From: Chamaecrista fasciculata
Taxonomy: Eukaryota; Streptophyta; Magnoliopsida; Fabales; Fabaceae
Assembly: GCA_003254925.1 (NCBI GenBank)
Contig: QANZ01027232.1
Span: 113,052 to 177,051, forward strand
Direction of reading: 5' to 3'
Length of the DNA stretch: 64,000 nt
This document shows positions 22,517-33,824 of this stretch, one piece after another; position 1 is the stretch's first letter; each line of letters starts with the position of its first letter. The notes below the pieces were generated by a model that saw only the letters and a list, made by a program, of their open reading frames with translations, did no database searches and had not been told where the DNA came from. The translations under genes were made by a program, and so were the position numbers.

Positions 22517-23002
22517 CTAGGCCGGGAAGGTGGTAACCCAACTGTAGGCAGTGCCAAATTCATCTAACAAAGTTTTAATTTCATCAGCCCAATCTGACTC
22601 ATTGTCCTTCTCTAGGGTTATCTCCCCAAACTCTATTAAAAATTCTTGCTCCCCAGCATTCACTGACTTCAGAATTAATTTAAGAGAGACTAGTGTTTTG
22701 CTTAGAGAAGGATCACCCTGTAGGCACACCACTTGATTGTCTTTTTTAATCTTCATAGTTAGTTGCCTCCAATTAACCTTGACTTCACCCAGAGATTCCA
22801 ACCACTCCATACCCAAGACCATGTCATCACCTTCCAAATCAAAGAGGTAGAAGGACTGTTGCATTTGCAAACCTTGAATTTCCACATTCACATCAATTTT
22901 GCCCAAAGCGTTCATAATGATTCCTGGAGATATTAAAGTCTTGTTTCGGGTGTATTTTATTAGTAAAGGTTTTACAACATTGCATTGTTTATGTGTGTTC
23001 AT
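22517..23002 (-). pseudogene. Second Ty3/gypsy fragment (protease C-terminus to pre-RT linker)
   Basis: The minus-strand frame contains FYLFDLEGDDMVLGMEWLES and LGEVKVNWRQLTM, the characteristic end of a plant gypsy retropepsin, followed by an acidic linker ending DEFGTAYSW before RT would begin. The catalytic D-S/T-G stretch and all of RT are absent. It differs clearly from the complete element next door (there: MDMVLGVQWLAQLGNV), so it belongs to another lineage. It is a dead fragment; no LTRs are seen. Confidence 0.8.
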
Positions 23003-23102
23003 TTTACCAAAGGTGTTGCATCAAACAACTCAGACATTAGTGCAATATATACACACAGTATATATTGCATTTGAGCCTTAGAAATAATATATTGGTGAAT
23101 GA

Positions 23103-23250
23103 TAGGGGTGGCAAAATGGGTAGTTGGGTTGGGTTTTGGGTTGAGTCATTAATGGGTGGTCATAAATGGGTCATGAATTTTTTTAAAATGGGTCATGGGT
23201 GGGTCATGACCCATTTAAAGAGGGTCAACCCATGAACCCATATAAAACAT
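23103..23250. mobile_element. hAT-type MITE, left end only
   Basis: ATAGGGGTGGCAAAATGGGT at 23103, followed by GGGTTGGGTT and GGGTCATGACCCATTT words, matches the left end of the element at 46516-47406. The matching right terminus is missing, so it is truncated. Confidence 0.55.
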
Positions 23251-23726
23251 ATTTATTTTTAAATGATTTAATAATTTATTTATTATTTAAATTAATTATT
23301 TAATAAATAAATTAATTAAATAAATTATGTAATCCATAAATTTATTTTAAAATTACAATTTAGTCCCTGAAAAAAATTATTTTATTTCAAAATTCACTGA
23401 ATGAGTTGAACAATGCGTTATAAGGGATGAATAGGGCGGGTAGGCATGGGGAGTCAATCCCTGCTCCTTTTAACTGGCAACGGGAATACCCTCCCACCCC
23501 CAGCATCTGAATAAGAGGGAATCTCTGAATTAGTTAGGCATATCTCTGGCTAACTGTAGTAACCGTTTTCCCTAACTAACTAACTATTTTCTTCTTTGAG
23601 AAGATTATATATATCCTAATAACGTGATATTATCACGTAGTTCATTAGTTTATCAGTTTATTAGAATTAGAATTCTTAAGAAAGTTGATTTGTAGAACTA
23701 ACTGATATTGCTAATAAACTACTATT

Positions 23727-24152
23727 ATGGGGAAGGGTAAGGTCGAGCGTCTAAAGAAGCGGATTCCTTCCTATTGCGTTGCTTGTAAAAACAGCTTCAG
23801 TACTGGTGAGGATGCCCTAGTAATGCATAACAAGAGGTTGCACCGCGGGAAGAGTGTGGTCTGCGAAGACTGCGGAAACGCGTTTGGCAGTAGGGTGGAT
23901 TTATATGATCATCACACAAGCAATTGCCCACCACAAGTGTTGGACATGTAGACTCCATTTCTTTGTCACTGTGGCAGGAGATTTTGGTCCGGTGATCAGC
24001 TCAAAAAACACCGGGAGAGACAGCATGAGGAGAAGGAAGATATGCAGACGCCATTTGTTTGTCACTGTGGCTGCGGATTCTATTCGGATGACCAGCTCAA
24101 GAAGCACAGGGAGAGACAGCACGAGGAGGAGAATGAGGAAGATGAGCGCTAG
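23727..24152 (+). pseudogene. Intronless C2H2 zinc-finger ORF interrupted by one in-frame TAG
   Basis: From ATG 23727 the frame encodes two C2H2-like fingers. The first is CVACKNSFSTG...HNKRLH; the second is CEDCGNAFGSR...HHTSNC, with Cys as the last ligand. After 74 codons the frame meets TAG at 23949-23951. The same frame then continues without break to TAG 24150-24152 with two near-identical fingers (CHCG..F.S.DQLKKHRERQH, C-x-C spacing) and an acidic tail. The two later units are tandem duplicates, and the interrupted codon aligns with CAG in the second unit (...DM-stop-TPF versus ...DMQTPF), so one C-to-T change explains the stop. If translated, only a 74-residue two-finger protein results; whether it is expressed cannot be told. 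Nucleic-acid binding is the usual role of such fingers; the target is unknown. Confidence 0.6.
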
Positions 24153-24863
24153 CGACGACGACGACAAGTCCTTCGACGAGCCCAGCGGATTTCTTTTTTT
24201 TTTTCTTTCATTAGGGCTCTGTGTTAGATTTTTTCCACTTCTTCGTTTTTCTTGTTTTTCTTTTGAATGAACCTCTTCTCTATTTTTCTCATACATTCTT
24301 TATTGTTTTGGCTTAATCTACCCAGTTTTTTTGGTATTCTATTCTATATTTATATTTTTATTTATATATATTTATATATAAAGAATGTGGCGGCACTGAT
24401 AAAAGTTCCACTTGGATTATAGATTTTTCATGGGGAATGATCTCATAATCACTCTCTTGATTAAGATGGGTCTAGATTAAGATGTTTGGATGAGCTTTAG
24501 TGAAAGCATTAAATTGTTATCTTTCATTATTTGGGAATGTTATGTTGCTCTAATTCCCGATATAGTTAGAAGATGAAACACTCACCACTTGAGGGATTCT
24601 AAAACTCAAAATATCCATCTTGAGTTATTTTATTACCACTTCAATATGAAGAATTTAAATTCCAATAATTGATGTTTGAAACATTGCTAGCTAGTGACTC
24701 TCAAACTTCTATCATAGCATTGTTTATATATCAAAGTTTTATGTGACTTCAACTAATTTTTTTTGGGTATTGTGAACAGATTTATATATAAAATTTTTTA
24801 ATATTGAAAAGCATAGATGAAGCTTCCAAGTGTAGAAATGCTCTATACCACAAGTAAGAGTGC
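24153..24863. other. Gene-free stretch
   Basis: Pyrimidine-rich 3'UTR-like start, then AT-rich sequence. No features recognised. Confidence 0.5.
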
Positions 24864-24957
24864 TCTAATAGAACTGTACGCGTTATGACAGCAGCCACCT
24901 GTCCAAGTCCAAGTATTTATACATACATACATAATAAGTAATATATCATGATTAAGT
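24864..24957 (-). pseudogene. Fragment of a WSD1-like gene (exon 6 start and intron 5)
   Basis: CTAATAGAACTGTACGCGTT, then GCAGCCACCTGTCC and AAGTATTTATACATACATA, match 28324-28440 of the intact WSD gene. They cover the first about 35 bp of exon 6 and the adjoining intron 5, with a few substitutions and a deletion. It is in the same orientation as the intact gene. It is a genomic copy, too short to code. Confidence 0.8.
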
Positions 24958-25473
24958 AAAATCAATAGATATTGTTTTATAGATATTGTGAATTATCATC
25001 ATGAAATAAAATTTAATTAACATAATCATCTCCTCAATTTGTATAAGTTCAAACAATAAATTATATTAATTAAAATTTAACTATTTATAATTTTTAATTT
25101 TAAATCATTTAAAATTTTACATGTATATTTGTATGCCTGATAGGGCACGCAAAGCCCCTCCTAGTATATATATATATATAGATAGTTTAAAATGCAACTT
25201 GTTGCATGCCTATAATAGGTGAGGTAACACAATTTTAACCATTAATGTAATCTAATGGTGTTAAAGACTCAACATGTAACCTGTTGAAGAGGTAAACATC
25301 ATATTATAGTTAAAATCAATACATTTTTCATAAAACTTAGAGTTCTTACAAATTAGTCCCTAAAATAATAAATAATTGAAAAAATTAATCATTTAGTCCC
25401 TATAATGTATCTAAATTTTAAATTTAGTCCTTATAATTTATTTTTATTAAAACTAGTCCCTACATATTGATAA
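24958..25473. other. Gene-free stretch
   Basis: AT-rich. The motif GATAGGGCACGCAAAGCCCC followed by CTAGTATATATATA at about 25138-25175 resembles in reverse the heads of the 9.9-10.8 kb repeats and may be a transposon end. Confidence 0.45.
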
Positions 25474-26560
25474 TTTTAAGAAGGGTAAAATACAGGAAAG
25501 GTACCTATGGTTTGGCCTAATCTCACTTTTATGACGTGTGGTTTCAAAAGTTGCACATTAGGTACCTGTGTGTTTCGCCGTTAAACAGAAGCAGCACTTG
25601 TGTAATTTTCCGTTAAATTTTTGACGGAAAAAGTAGTACTTGTGGTTTCAAAAGTTGCACATTAGGTACCTGTGGTTTTGCTGAAGCTTGAACTACATAT
25701 TAGCTTCATATTTTGAACATTAAACGATGAAACATAACACTCTCTTCATCTTCATCATCATCTTCTTCCCATAAACTCAACAAACCCTCATTTCTCATAC
25801 GAATTTCAAATTCCACTCATCAAATTAAATCAGAAATCACACACACACACACACAGATATACATTAATCAGAAATCACCCGAATTATCATCTCCAAATTT
25901 CTCGGCGGATTTTGAAGCAATTTCAAAGATTTAGGGTTTCTAATTTGATTTGATGAAATTAGGGTTGTTGAAATTGCAGATCGAAGAGGGTTTCTGTAAT
26001 ACCCCAAGGTACCATGTTAGACATTAGAATTAGCATTTGACTTAAAAGTAAATTGTGTAGTTAATCTAGAAGTCCTTATGAGCTTGTGGTTAAATTTTGA
26101 GAGCAACCTGACAAAATAATTTTATTCGTGTTTCATTTTAATTTTATTATAAGACACTTTTGAGTAAGAAATAATAAATTATAGATATAATATTTTTGAA
26201 AGGAAAATATATATTTGGAACCTACTATTTTCAATGAATCCAACAATATAATATTTTTCAAAAATCTCTATTTCTAGAACTTTTGAGTTTTAGGGACTGT
26301 TTTGAAAGAATTTAAATGTTTTTGGGCAATACTATGGATCTAGCCTTTTTCTCCTTGCATCAGAATTACTTTTTTGCCCCCCCCAAATTTGGCCAAAATA
26401 GCAAAACAACCCTTTCTTTAACGGAAAATTACACAAGTACTGCTTCTGTTTAACGGCGAAACACACAGGTACCTTATGTGCAACTTTTGAAACCACACGT
26501 CATAAAAGTGAGATTAGGCCAAACCACAGGTACCTTTCCTGTATTTTACCCTTTTAAGAA
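25474..26560. mobile_element. Mutator-like non-autonomous element with 135-bp TIRs and perfect 9-bp TSD
   Basis: TTTTAAGAA flanks the element at 25474-25482 and 26552-26560. The element (25483-26551, 1,069 bp) begins GGGTAAAATACAGGAAAGG and ends with its complement. The TIRs (25483-25617 and 26417-26551) are about 135 bp with about three mismatches, so it is young. Part of the left TIR (TTTCAAAAGTTGCACATTAG) is repeated just inside at about 25644-25675. The interior has a CA microsatellite (about 25838-25854) and a 5'UTR-like stretch (about 25720-25995, CTTCATCTTC and TTAGGG words), but no transposase and no recognisable cargo. Long TIRs plus a 9-bp duplication identify the superfamily. Confidence 0.85.
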
Positions 26561-27013
26561 TTTAGTCCTTACTAATTAATCCACTATAATATCGTTAACT
26601 TTTTGCTAACTAAGCAAACTAATTGATGCTGAAGTGACAAATCAACCTACATGGACTAATTAATCCATTATAATTTATTTTGATACTATTTTGAATTAGT
26701 TTGACAAATCAACCTCTCACATAGACAAATTATTTTATAAAATTGACAAATCATCATCACCGTGACAAATAGTTATTTAAAAGAAAAAAAAAACTAAAAG
26801 GGTAATGAAATCCAAAATCAGACCTAGCCTCAAGTTGACTCAGGATCCTTCTTCTCTTGGTGAATTGCTGATGGTTTGAATCCTGGAAAGCACAGCATCA
26901 GTTCTAAATGTCATAAAAATGAAGGAGTGTATATTGCTGCTCGTGACGACTGGTGGGCTTCGTTCCATAAGAAAAAATTATTTGGTAAATATTGGTTATG
27001 CGGTTCATCGAAT

Positions 27014-27100
27014 CTTCGTGGAAATTTGTTTAAAAAAAAATCTGCGTGGAAATTTGTTAAAAAAAATCTGCGTGGAAATTTGTTAAAAAAAAATCTGGGT
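27014..27100. repeat. Short tandem repeat, about 26 bp x 3
   Basis: Three or more adjacent units of CGTGGAAATTTGTT followed by an A-run and ATCTG. This makes the apparent small reading frame at 26876-27118 lysine-rich and artefactual. Confidence 0.85.
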
Positions 27101-27952
27101 CGAGTTGGGGGCTTTTGATTTGTCACAACAGTGGTTCTCTCAAAAGTTCAGGGACTATTTTATACAATTTTAAATTTTAGGGGAGTAAAACGCACATAAC
27201 CTAAAGTTCAAAGAAGTCTTTCGCATTTTAACCTTCTTAATTTAATTTAGGACTAAATCTGAATATCATAAAATTTGAGGTAAAAAAACATAAATAAAAG
27301 TAATATTTTAGAAACTTATTCTCTATGTTATACTTCCATCATCGATGTGTCATAATGTCATTGGCTCAAAATCCATGACATCGCATGTCCTAAAAGTAAA
27401 CTTTGCATCATAGTCTAATATGAGGAATCAAAACGAAACTTTGAACAAACTTGAGAGACCAAAATAGGACTTTGGCAAAAAAAAATTAACACATAGGTGA
27501 TTATTAGTCCAGTCAACTGACACATAAGCTTTTTCCGTCAATCTAATTGACGGAGTTAGATGTTAGGGTATAATTGACAACAATGTGAAACGTTAAGGGC
27601 ATAACTGACACAAAACAAACGTTGGGGACATAACTAAAATTGACCCCAAACGTTAGAGACACCAATAGATTTTTTGCCTATATATATATATCAAACCTGC
27701 CGGTACTATATATTGCTGTTTAATCCTGTTGTCATAAGGAAGATTAACGAGGTTCATAAGAAATACAAAATGCAAATTAGAATTTTTTTTGATAAATTAG
27801 GTTAATCTACATATGACTTATCTTGTTAAAAAAAAATGAAATGACTAATCTGATGAAGTTAAAAGGATGGAATTAATCTAATCTAAAAAAATCATAAGTT
27901 TTGATACAATATTCCAATTACAATTTAGTATAAGATATTGCATGTATTTTAG
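27101..27952. other. Gene-free stretch downstream of the WSD gene
   Basis: Contains repeated words such as ACATAACTAAAATTGACCCC and GTTGGGGACATAACT at about 27540-27670, probably a MITE remnant. It includes the 3' flank of the WSD gene; no clear poly(A) signal was singled out. Confidence 0.45.
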
Positions 27953-30900
27953 TTATACAACATTGGGTGTGAGATTTTTGTTGACTGCGTCACAAATGAG
28001 TTTGAGAGATGCCTCGAAGTCATCCAAAAGAAGATGAGGATAAGGAATAACAGTGGGGTCCACAGCTAGAGAAAGTGTCATCTTGTTAGAATAGCTCTGG
28101 AAATGGATGGTTAGTGCCTGCAATTACACAAGGCCATATACATATATATATAAATATATAATGTAGAGTAATATATATATGCATGATAGTGAATATATAT
28201 ATAAGAATAATACTGACATGTGGGTGTCCATAAACAGAAGGGGCAAGGAATGCGAGAGGATGACCATAGAAGCTAATTTCTTCTAGGGGACCAATCACGT
28301 TCGAAAACGCCATCGTGGTGTTTAATAGAACTCTACGCGTTATGGCAGCAGCCACCTGTCCAAATCCAAGTCCAAGTATTTATACATACATATTAGCTTG
28401 TAAATTAATAAGTACTCTAGCTGATATGTCATAATTAATTAAATATAATTAATGATATATAAGCACCTTGGTTCCGAATAACTTGAGTACCAATTTAGCA
28501 GCGACAAAAGTGCATATGGATTCAAGAGAGTGCTTCTTGCGATCGATCGTGGCTTTGGCTTCACGAAGATATTGGAGAGGGTCGTCTTCTTGAGACGCAA
28601 TGGCGAATGGCAGGATCACATACCCTATCCAATTTCCCCATCCCGCCTTTGATTTCTGGGCCATCATATCTGCCATGTCCTAATTCATGTTTAATTCATT
28701 CCCTAATCAATATTAATTATTATTGTCTAAATATAAAATGAAAATGATGAGTATGTGTGAAAGAAATATATTTATAATTCACCTGGATTCCTGCAGTGGG
28801 TCTAATGTTGACCAGAATTGTTGCTCTCACCCGAATTTTATTTGGTCTTCTTCTTTTCCCTCCTGCTTCCTCCCCTGTTCTTCCATTCAATTTCAATCTT
28901 TTATCATTCATTTTATAATACCATTCACTTCTCATGCACTAAAAGGCTTAATTAGGAGACATGAGAAATTAATTAAGGAGGCTCACCGTATCTTCGATTC
29001 AAATACCTAGTCAGCCCAGCTTGTGTCACTCCCAATAAAACATCATTGATGGTCTAGTAATAACAAATACTACACATCAAGTTATTTTCCCTGGAAGTTC
29101 AGGAAAAGGGAAATTGGAAATTAGATATAAAATTAAGGTAGAACATATATATACCACGTTCATGGAATTCTTGACGAGCCTGACGTCATCCATACTGAGA
29201 TTACGGTACACAAAACGCTTCGTATTGAGCTCCACTCCAGAATCACCTTTGATAGGAGTGTGGGTATCTTTAATAAATAAAACCGTAAGAAAAAAGTAAA
29301 CAACATCCACCAAAGTGTTCCACAACAAGGTCATCATCCCCCAAACAGCCAAAAGAAACCAACACATAGAACGAGAAGTATTAGTACTAGTGGTGGTGGC
29401 TTTGTTGAGAATTGGAAGAGTAGGCAATGCATTAGGGTCAGAAGTTTTGCGAGTGGCTGCTAGAAGAAGAGAAATAAGAGAGGCTCCATCTCCCAAAGAA
29501 TGGTGAATTCGCATGACGCAAATAGCATCAGCGTCGGAAGTTTTGAGGTTTAAAATGTGTAATTCCCAAAGTGGCTTCGATGTGTCTAATGGGGTTGTTG
29601 TCATGTTGGAGATATAGTCTTCCACGAAACGGTGTGGATCCTCTGTTTCTGTATCTATTTCTGGAACTATCACGTGATCTTCTAACTTCACTGTTGTTGG
29701 ACTCCATCTCAATTTCCTACCTTTCTTCACCTGTTTGCATTGTCCATAAACCCACAAGAAAAAAAGGGAGCTATTTGTCATTTACTCATTTATATTGATT
29801 GGCATGGTCCAATCTTTGTTTTTTCCCCTGTTCTTTTACTTTTTAAAGCTGATCAGAGATATCAATATCAGAGTATAGTATTGGGTTGGCTTCATCTTTC
29901 TTATTCCTAGGTATTCAGATGTCGTTTCTCGGGAGCCTCTGGAAATAATAAGTGATGTTTGGAATGTACTTGAAAAGCTTTATATTCCCAGACATCAACA
30001 CTTATTTGTACAAGACATTCAAGGCAACGTACTTACACAGGACAAAAATATATACAAGTAATAAGAATGCGTTTGCTTCATTTTTTCCCCCTGTTTTTAT
30101 TTTCATTAATATATAGGGCTAAATTACACTTTGGTATCATGTTATATAGACTAGTTTCACTTTGGTATTATTTTCTTTCAAAAGTGACACTTTGATACCC
30201 TGTTCTTTGCACCATTAACATTTTGATACTCTGTTATTTCAAAATTGACATTTTGGTACCCTGTTTTTTATACCGTTTTTTGTGGACCGATTTCACTTTG
30301 GTATCATGTTCTTTCACGATTTGTTACCTTGTTCTATCCTTTTTAGGGTATACCAAAGTATTAACGGTATAAAGAACATGGTATCAAAATGTCACTTTTG
30401 AAATAATAAAGTATCAAAATGTTAACGGTGTAAAGAACATGGTACCAAAGTATCACTTTTAAAAGAACATAGTGCCAAAGTGAAATCAATCCACTGAACA
30501 TAGTACTAAAATGTACATTTACCCTAATATATATATATATATATATATGCGTGTGTTTATAAGCATATATTTAATATAATTTAAGGAAAAATAACTTTTA
30601 CTATATGCTGAAAACAGTACCAATCAATTTCCATCAAAAAAAGAAAACAGTACCAATCAAATAAATATTTATTTAATATCTTCACGAAATGATTTACTAT
30701 CATTATTTATTTATCAAATTATTTAAACATATCAATGTCAATATTAAATGATAGTCAAATTAAAGAGGGCACCGAAATTATGATGAAAACATCAAATATT
30801 ATATAAAAAGATCAAATATGAAAAAGAGGCGACCGGAACCACACAATTGGAAAGAATAAAACTCCCCTAAACTTAGCTCTAACAGTTGATTTAGTATGTT

Positions 30901-31347
30901 CAATTAGACTTTGATTAGTTATTATATTGAGAAATATGGAGGCGGCGGATCTGATTCCAGCCCTACCTAAAAGCATAACATAGCATGGCGTGTTTTTATA
31001 TCAGAATATTATATTATTCTCGGAATTAACGTGACAAGATGAAAACAAAGTCAAACTAAAACCTGGAAGTTCTTGGAATAGTCGGTTCTTTCCCTTCTTA
31101 CAATTTTCAGATGCAATTAAAAGAAGGTGAAGTTCAAAGTGTAAGGAAATCTAGAAAGAAAGAAAGAGAGTACCATGTTGCTGGTGAACCTTGGATGCTT
31201 AAGCAGAGTATTGTTCAAACCATGTTTAACGATTTCAGGATCGAGTCTCGTCTTGAAACCCATCATTGCGATAACATAACAGTTGAATGTTGGGGCGTGG
31301 AACAGTCTCGCTCCTGGACTCAGTGCTTCACTCTCTCTCATCATCAT
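27953..31347 (-). CDS. WSD1-like wax ester synthase/diacylglycerol acyltransferase, seven exons
   Basis: Exons (minus): 31347-31174, 29730-29155, 29053-28987, 28874-28783, 28679-28467, 28355-28218, 28117-27953. All introns are GT-AG, and the joined frame is 475 codons including the stop, a normal family length. The catalytic HHxxxDG box is HHSLGDG at residues 134-140; in this family it transfers an acyl chain from acyl-CoA to a fatty alcohol or diacylglycerol, making wax ester or triacylglycerol, at the ER. Other family blocks are LSPGARLFHAP near the start, a hydrophobic segment at about 178-208, TINDVLLGVTQAGLTRYLNR, RVRATILVNIRPTAGIQ, WGNWIGYVILPF and the C-terminal MAFSNVIGP and YGHPHALTIHFQSY. 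The exon 4/5 acceptor (28874) has a weak pyrimidine tract and is the least certain border. Intron 1 carries a MITE and a micro-insertion. A choice between three adjacent Met codons at the start remains open. Substrate preference cannot be read. Confidence 0.9.
30107..30533. mobile_element. Mutator-like MITE in WSD intron 1
   Basis: The element 30116-30524 (409 bp) begins GGGCTAAATTACACTTTGGTA; its right arm ends TAGTACTAAAATGTACATTT followed by ACCC. The two arms are largely inverted repeats of ACTTTGGTATCA-type words over most of the length. TAATATATA flanks both sides (30107-30115, 30525-30533), but the right flank lies in a TA microsatellite, which weakens the 9-bp duplication. It has no coding capacity. 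Confidence 0.65.
30610..30660 (+). mobile_element. Micro-insertion: TTTCCATC plus A-run between 18-bp direct repeats
   Basis: GAAAACAGTACCAATCAA occurs at 30610-30627 and 30643-30660. The 15-nt insert is TTTCCATC plus seven A. It lies in intron 1 of the WSD gene. It is interpreted as a tail-only retroposon insertion on the plus strand. Confidence 0.6.
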
Positions 31348-31394
31348 CTCTCTCTAATGGGTTTTGTATGTTCAACTTTTTGACACACTTTCTC

Positions 31395-31402
31395 TTTTTA
31401 TA
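31395..31402 (-). promoter_or_regulatory. Candidate TATA box of the WSD gene
   Basis: TATAAAAA on the minus strand, about 48 bp upstream of the first ATG codon. Position and sequence suit a plant core promoter; the short leader implied is acceptable. Not tested. Confidence 0.45.
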
Positions 31403-31790
31403 ATATGACAGGGGAAACAGAGGAAGGAAGGTGGGGGGAAAGATGAAGATGAATGCTTTAAAGCTACCAAAATTAATAGGATTTTGAATATTAATTAATA
31501 TGGGTATTGTCAGACAAATATGGGCTTTTCCCCACAAGTCTATATCGTGGGCTTGCTTGAGGGAAATGGGTAAAAGAGTTGGGCACAATTCTATAACGTT
31601 TAATATCTCTATCACTCTCAACTCTCTAATCCACGAGATTCGTTCTGTGCAATAAATATGATTTGAACTTTGAACAGTTGCCATATCTGAAATGTTTGAT
31701 TCACAGCGATGAGAGGAGGAAAGACATAACACAACATAACATAAGGAGAGATGCATAGGGGTGGAGTTAATTAATTGCCAAAGAGGTGGA

Positions 31791-32136
31791 GTCCATGATA
31801 CGAGTATAAATTAGCTGTTGAAGTTGGAGAGCCCAAAGCCTTATATAGTACTTTACTTGGCGGCCCACACTATCGACACTGGTCCATTGATAGCCGCTGT
31901 TGAAGTTGGAGAGCCCCCTTCCAGCATTCGGCACGGCGCATCGCACGTACCTTAATCCAGCCTATAGGTCGCCCTCTCCGTGTCGGTCGACTCTCAATGA
32001 AAGCACCAATTGATACGAGTATAAGCCCTTAGGAGAACCACACCTCAAAAGCTAGCGGTTGAAGTTGAAGAGCCCAAGGCCTTATATAGTGCTTTACTTT
32101 CAACTAACTATCCGATGTGGGACTCGTATCAATCCA
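31791..32136 (-). mobile_element. TRIM-like miniature LTR retroelement
   Basis: The right terminal repeat 32011-32131 (121 bp) starts TGATACGAGTATAAG and ends GACTCGTATCA. The left repeat starts at 31796 with TGATACGAGTATAA and shares GAGAGCCCAAAGCCTTATAT, but is cut short. Flanks GTCCA (31791-31795) and ATCCA (32132-32136) are a 4/5-matching target duplication. Immediately inside the right repeat the minus strand reads ATTGGTGCTTTCATTGAGAG, a candidate primer-binding site almost identical to that of the gypsy element. The whole is about 336 bp with no coding capacity. TRIMs are moved by proteins of other LTR elements. Confidence 0.75.
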
Positions 32137-32473
32137 CGTGGTAGTTGATGAGTTATGCAACCTCTAATTTGTTATTTTGTGATTGATCACTCTTGTCTAA
32201 AATGACACCTAATGCTCTACAATTATTACTCCCTCCGGTTCTATATATATATATATATATAATGTTTAAGGTAAATACACACAAATTAAGGAAATGATTG
32301 GCTCACCTAGAATGAAGAGAAAAATGAGATAAAAAGACTAAACTATCCCTATTGAAAATAATAGAAATACTTGGGAAATATTTATTCATTTATGAATCTA
32401 CTATATTTAATAGGGATAAAATGATAAACAAATAATTAATGCTATCTTGAATTTGTAAAACATCATATATTTT

Positions 32474-32786
32474 NNNNNNNNNNNNNNNNNNNNNNNNNNN
32501 NNNNNNNNNNNNNNNNNNNNNNNNNNNNNNNNNNNNNNNNNNNNNNNNNNNNNNNNNNNNNNNNNNNNNNNNNNNNNNNNNNNNNNNNNNNNNNNNNNNN
32601 NNNNNNNNNNNNNNNNNNNNNNNNNNNNNNNNNNNNNNNNNNNNNNNNNNNNNNNNNNNNNNNNNNNNNNNNNNNNNNNNNNNNNNNNNNNNNNNNNNNN
32701 NNNNNNNNNNNNNNNNNNNNNNNNNNNNNNNNNNNNNNNNNNNNNNNNNNNNNNNNNNNNNNNNNNNNNNNNNNNNNNNNNNNNNN
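32474..32786. other. Assembly gap (313 N)
   Basis: A run of N. Its length may or may not be real. It hides one end of the copia-like LTR that begins right after it. Confidence 1.
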
Positions 32787-33312
32787 CGGAATAGTCAAGA
32801 CCTCAGGTCTAAGGCTATCGTGACAGGTGTACAGGAGAGGCTCGCTTATGACTAAACCCATGCAGGACTCTCCGGGTCGGTCCAGTAATTTTGTAACCCT
32901 TACAAAATTCCACCATGGCTCTCGAGAAGCATCTAGTGCATGTATCTCTATACACCGAGGTCATGCTGGTCTTAGTTCATTTACGTTCCCACGTGAATGA
33001 TCGACCAGGGACAGTTTTAGATTAATTATCTTATAATCAATCAAGGACGCTATCATAGTAAACACGCTAATAAGATGATAACAACATAATTTATCTCTAT
33101 AAATTAATCAAAAATATATATGTTCAAATAACACATAAATAAAATGATTGGCCCTAGGGCACAATCTCCATCATAAACATCCCTTTTCTTATCTGGTATA
33201 AACATAGTTAGTGGATCCTGGAAGGAATCACAGAGTTAGCTTTTAGTTTTATTCGAGTTTTAGTTTAAAATTTTAATTTTTTCCGCTGCGCTCCCTCTGT
33301 GATTTCCCAACA
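32787..33312 (-). mobile_element. Copia-like LTR fragment
   Basis: On the minus strand GGAGATTGTGCCCTAGGGCC, then CAATCATTTTAT and GATTAATTTATAGAGATAAA, match the fragment at 36505-36608. The outer end reads TGTTGGGAAATCACAG (minus, from 33312), a TGTTGG start typical of copia-type LTRs. It lies inside the TA tract of the surrounding MITE. The other end is lost in the gap. No coding is seen. Superfamily assigned from terminal motif only. Confidence 0.5.
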
Positions 33313-33824
33313 ATATATATATATAGAACCGGAGGGAGTAAAGTATAAATGCCTAAAATTATAACATAGCCACGTAAAAATTATTTCACTCACTCCCACG
33401 TCCATACATTTAATTAAAGTATAAATGCCTAAAATTATAACACATAGCCACGTAATGAAACTCCCACGTCATGCAAACGAGATTTAAGTCTCAAAATTAT
33501 ACTCTCTCCGTCCCTTTTATCTGCTTTTTAAGGTTGTTTTACACAAACTAATATAATGATTAAATCACTAAAGTTAATGTAAAATCTAAAATAAAAAGAC
33601 TATATTACCCTTATTAAATTAGATTTAATTATATCATCAATTCAATGCTCATATTTCAAAAATTAAATTCCTCCAACTAATTTAAATACTCTCACAATTT
33701 TTTTATGAAACCTACTCCAATTGATTACTACAGAACCCCAAAATAATTCTCTACCAAAAGTCAAATCGTCTAATTGATTACTTCAGAACCCCAAAATCAA
33801 AAAAAAAAAAAAAGAGATTAATTA

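Larger units (their letters stand above)
32229..33338. mobile_element. Mariner/Stowaway-type MITE split by a copia-like LTR and a gap
   Basis: CTCCCTCCGGTTCTATATAT at 32229 pairs with ATATATATAGAACCGGAGGGAG ending at 33338. TA flanks both ends (32227-32228, 33339-33340), the target duplication of Tc1/mariner elements. Between the ends lie an unsequenced gap and an LTR fragment, so this short MITE was probably interrupted in its central TA tract. Confidence 0.7.

Noticed and set aside
26876..27118. 80-codon lysine-rich open frame
   Set aside because: It comes from a short A-rich tandem repeat; no family pattern and no splice context.
27953..31347. Calling the WSD gene a pseudogene because one minus-strand frame around exon 5 looked out of phase
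   Set aside because: Using the acceptor at 28875-28876 (ACAG before GGGAGG), exons 4 and 5 join in phase and the full frame is 474 residues, so the gene is taken as intact.
32463..32861. 132-codon open frame across the gap
   Set aside because: It is open only because it runs through 313 N.
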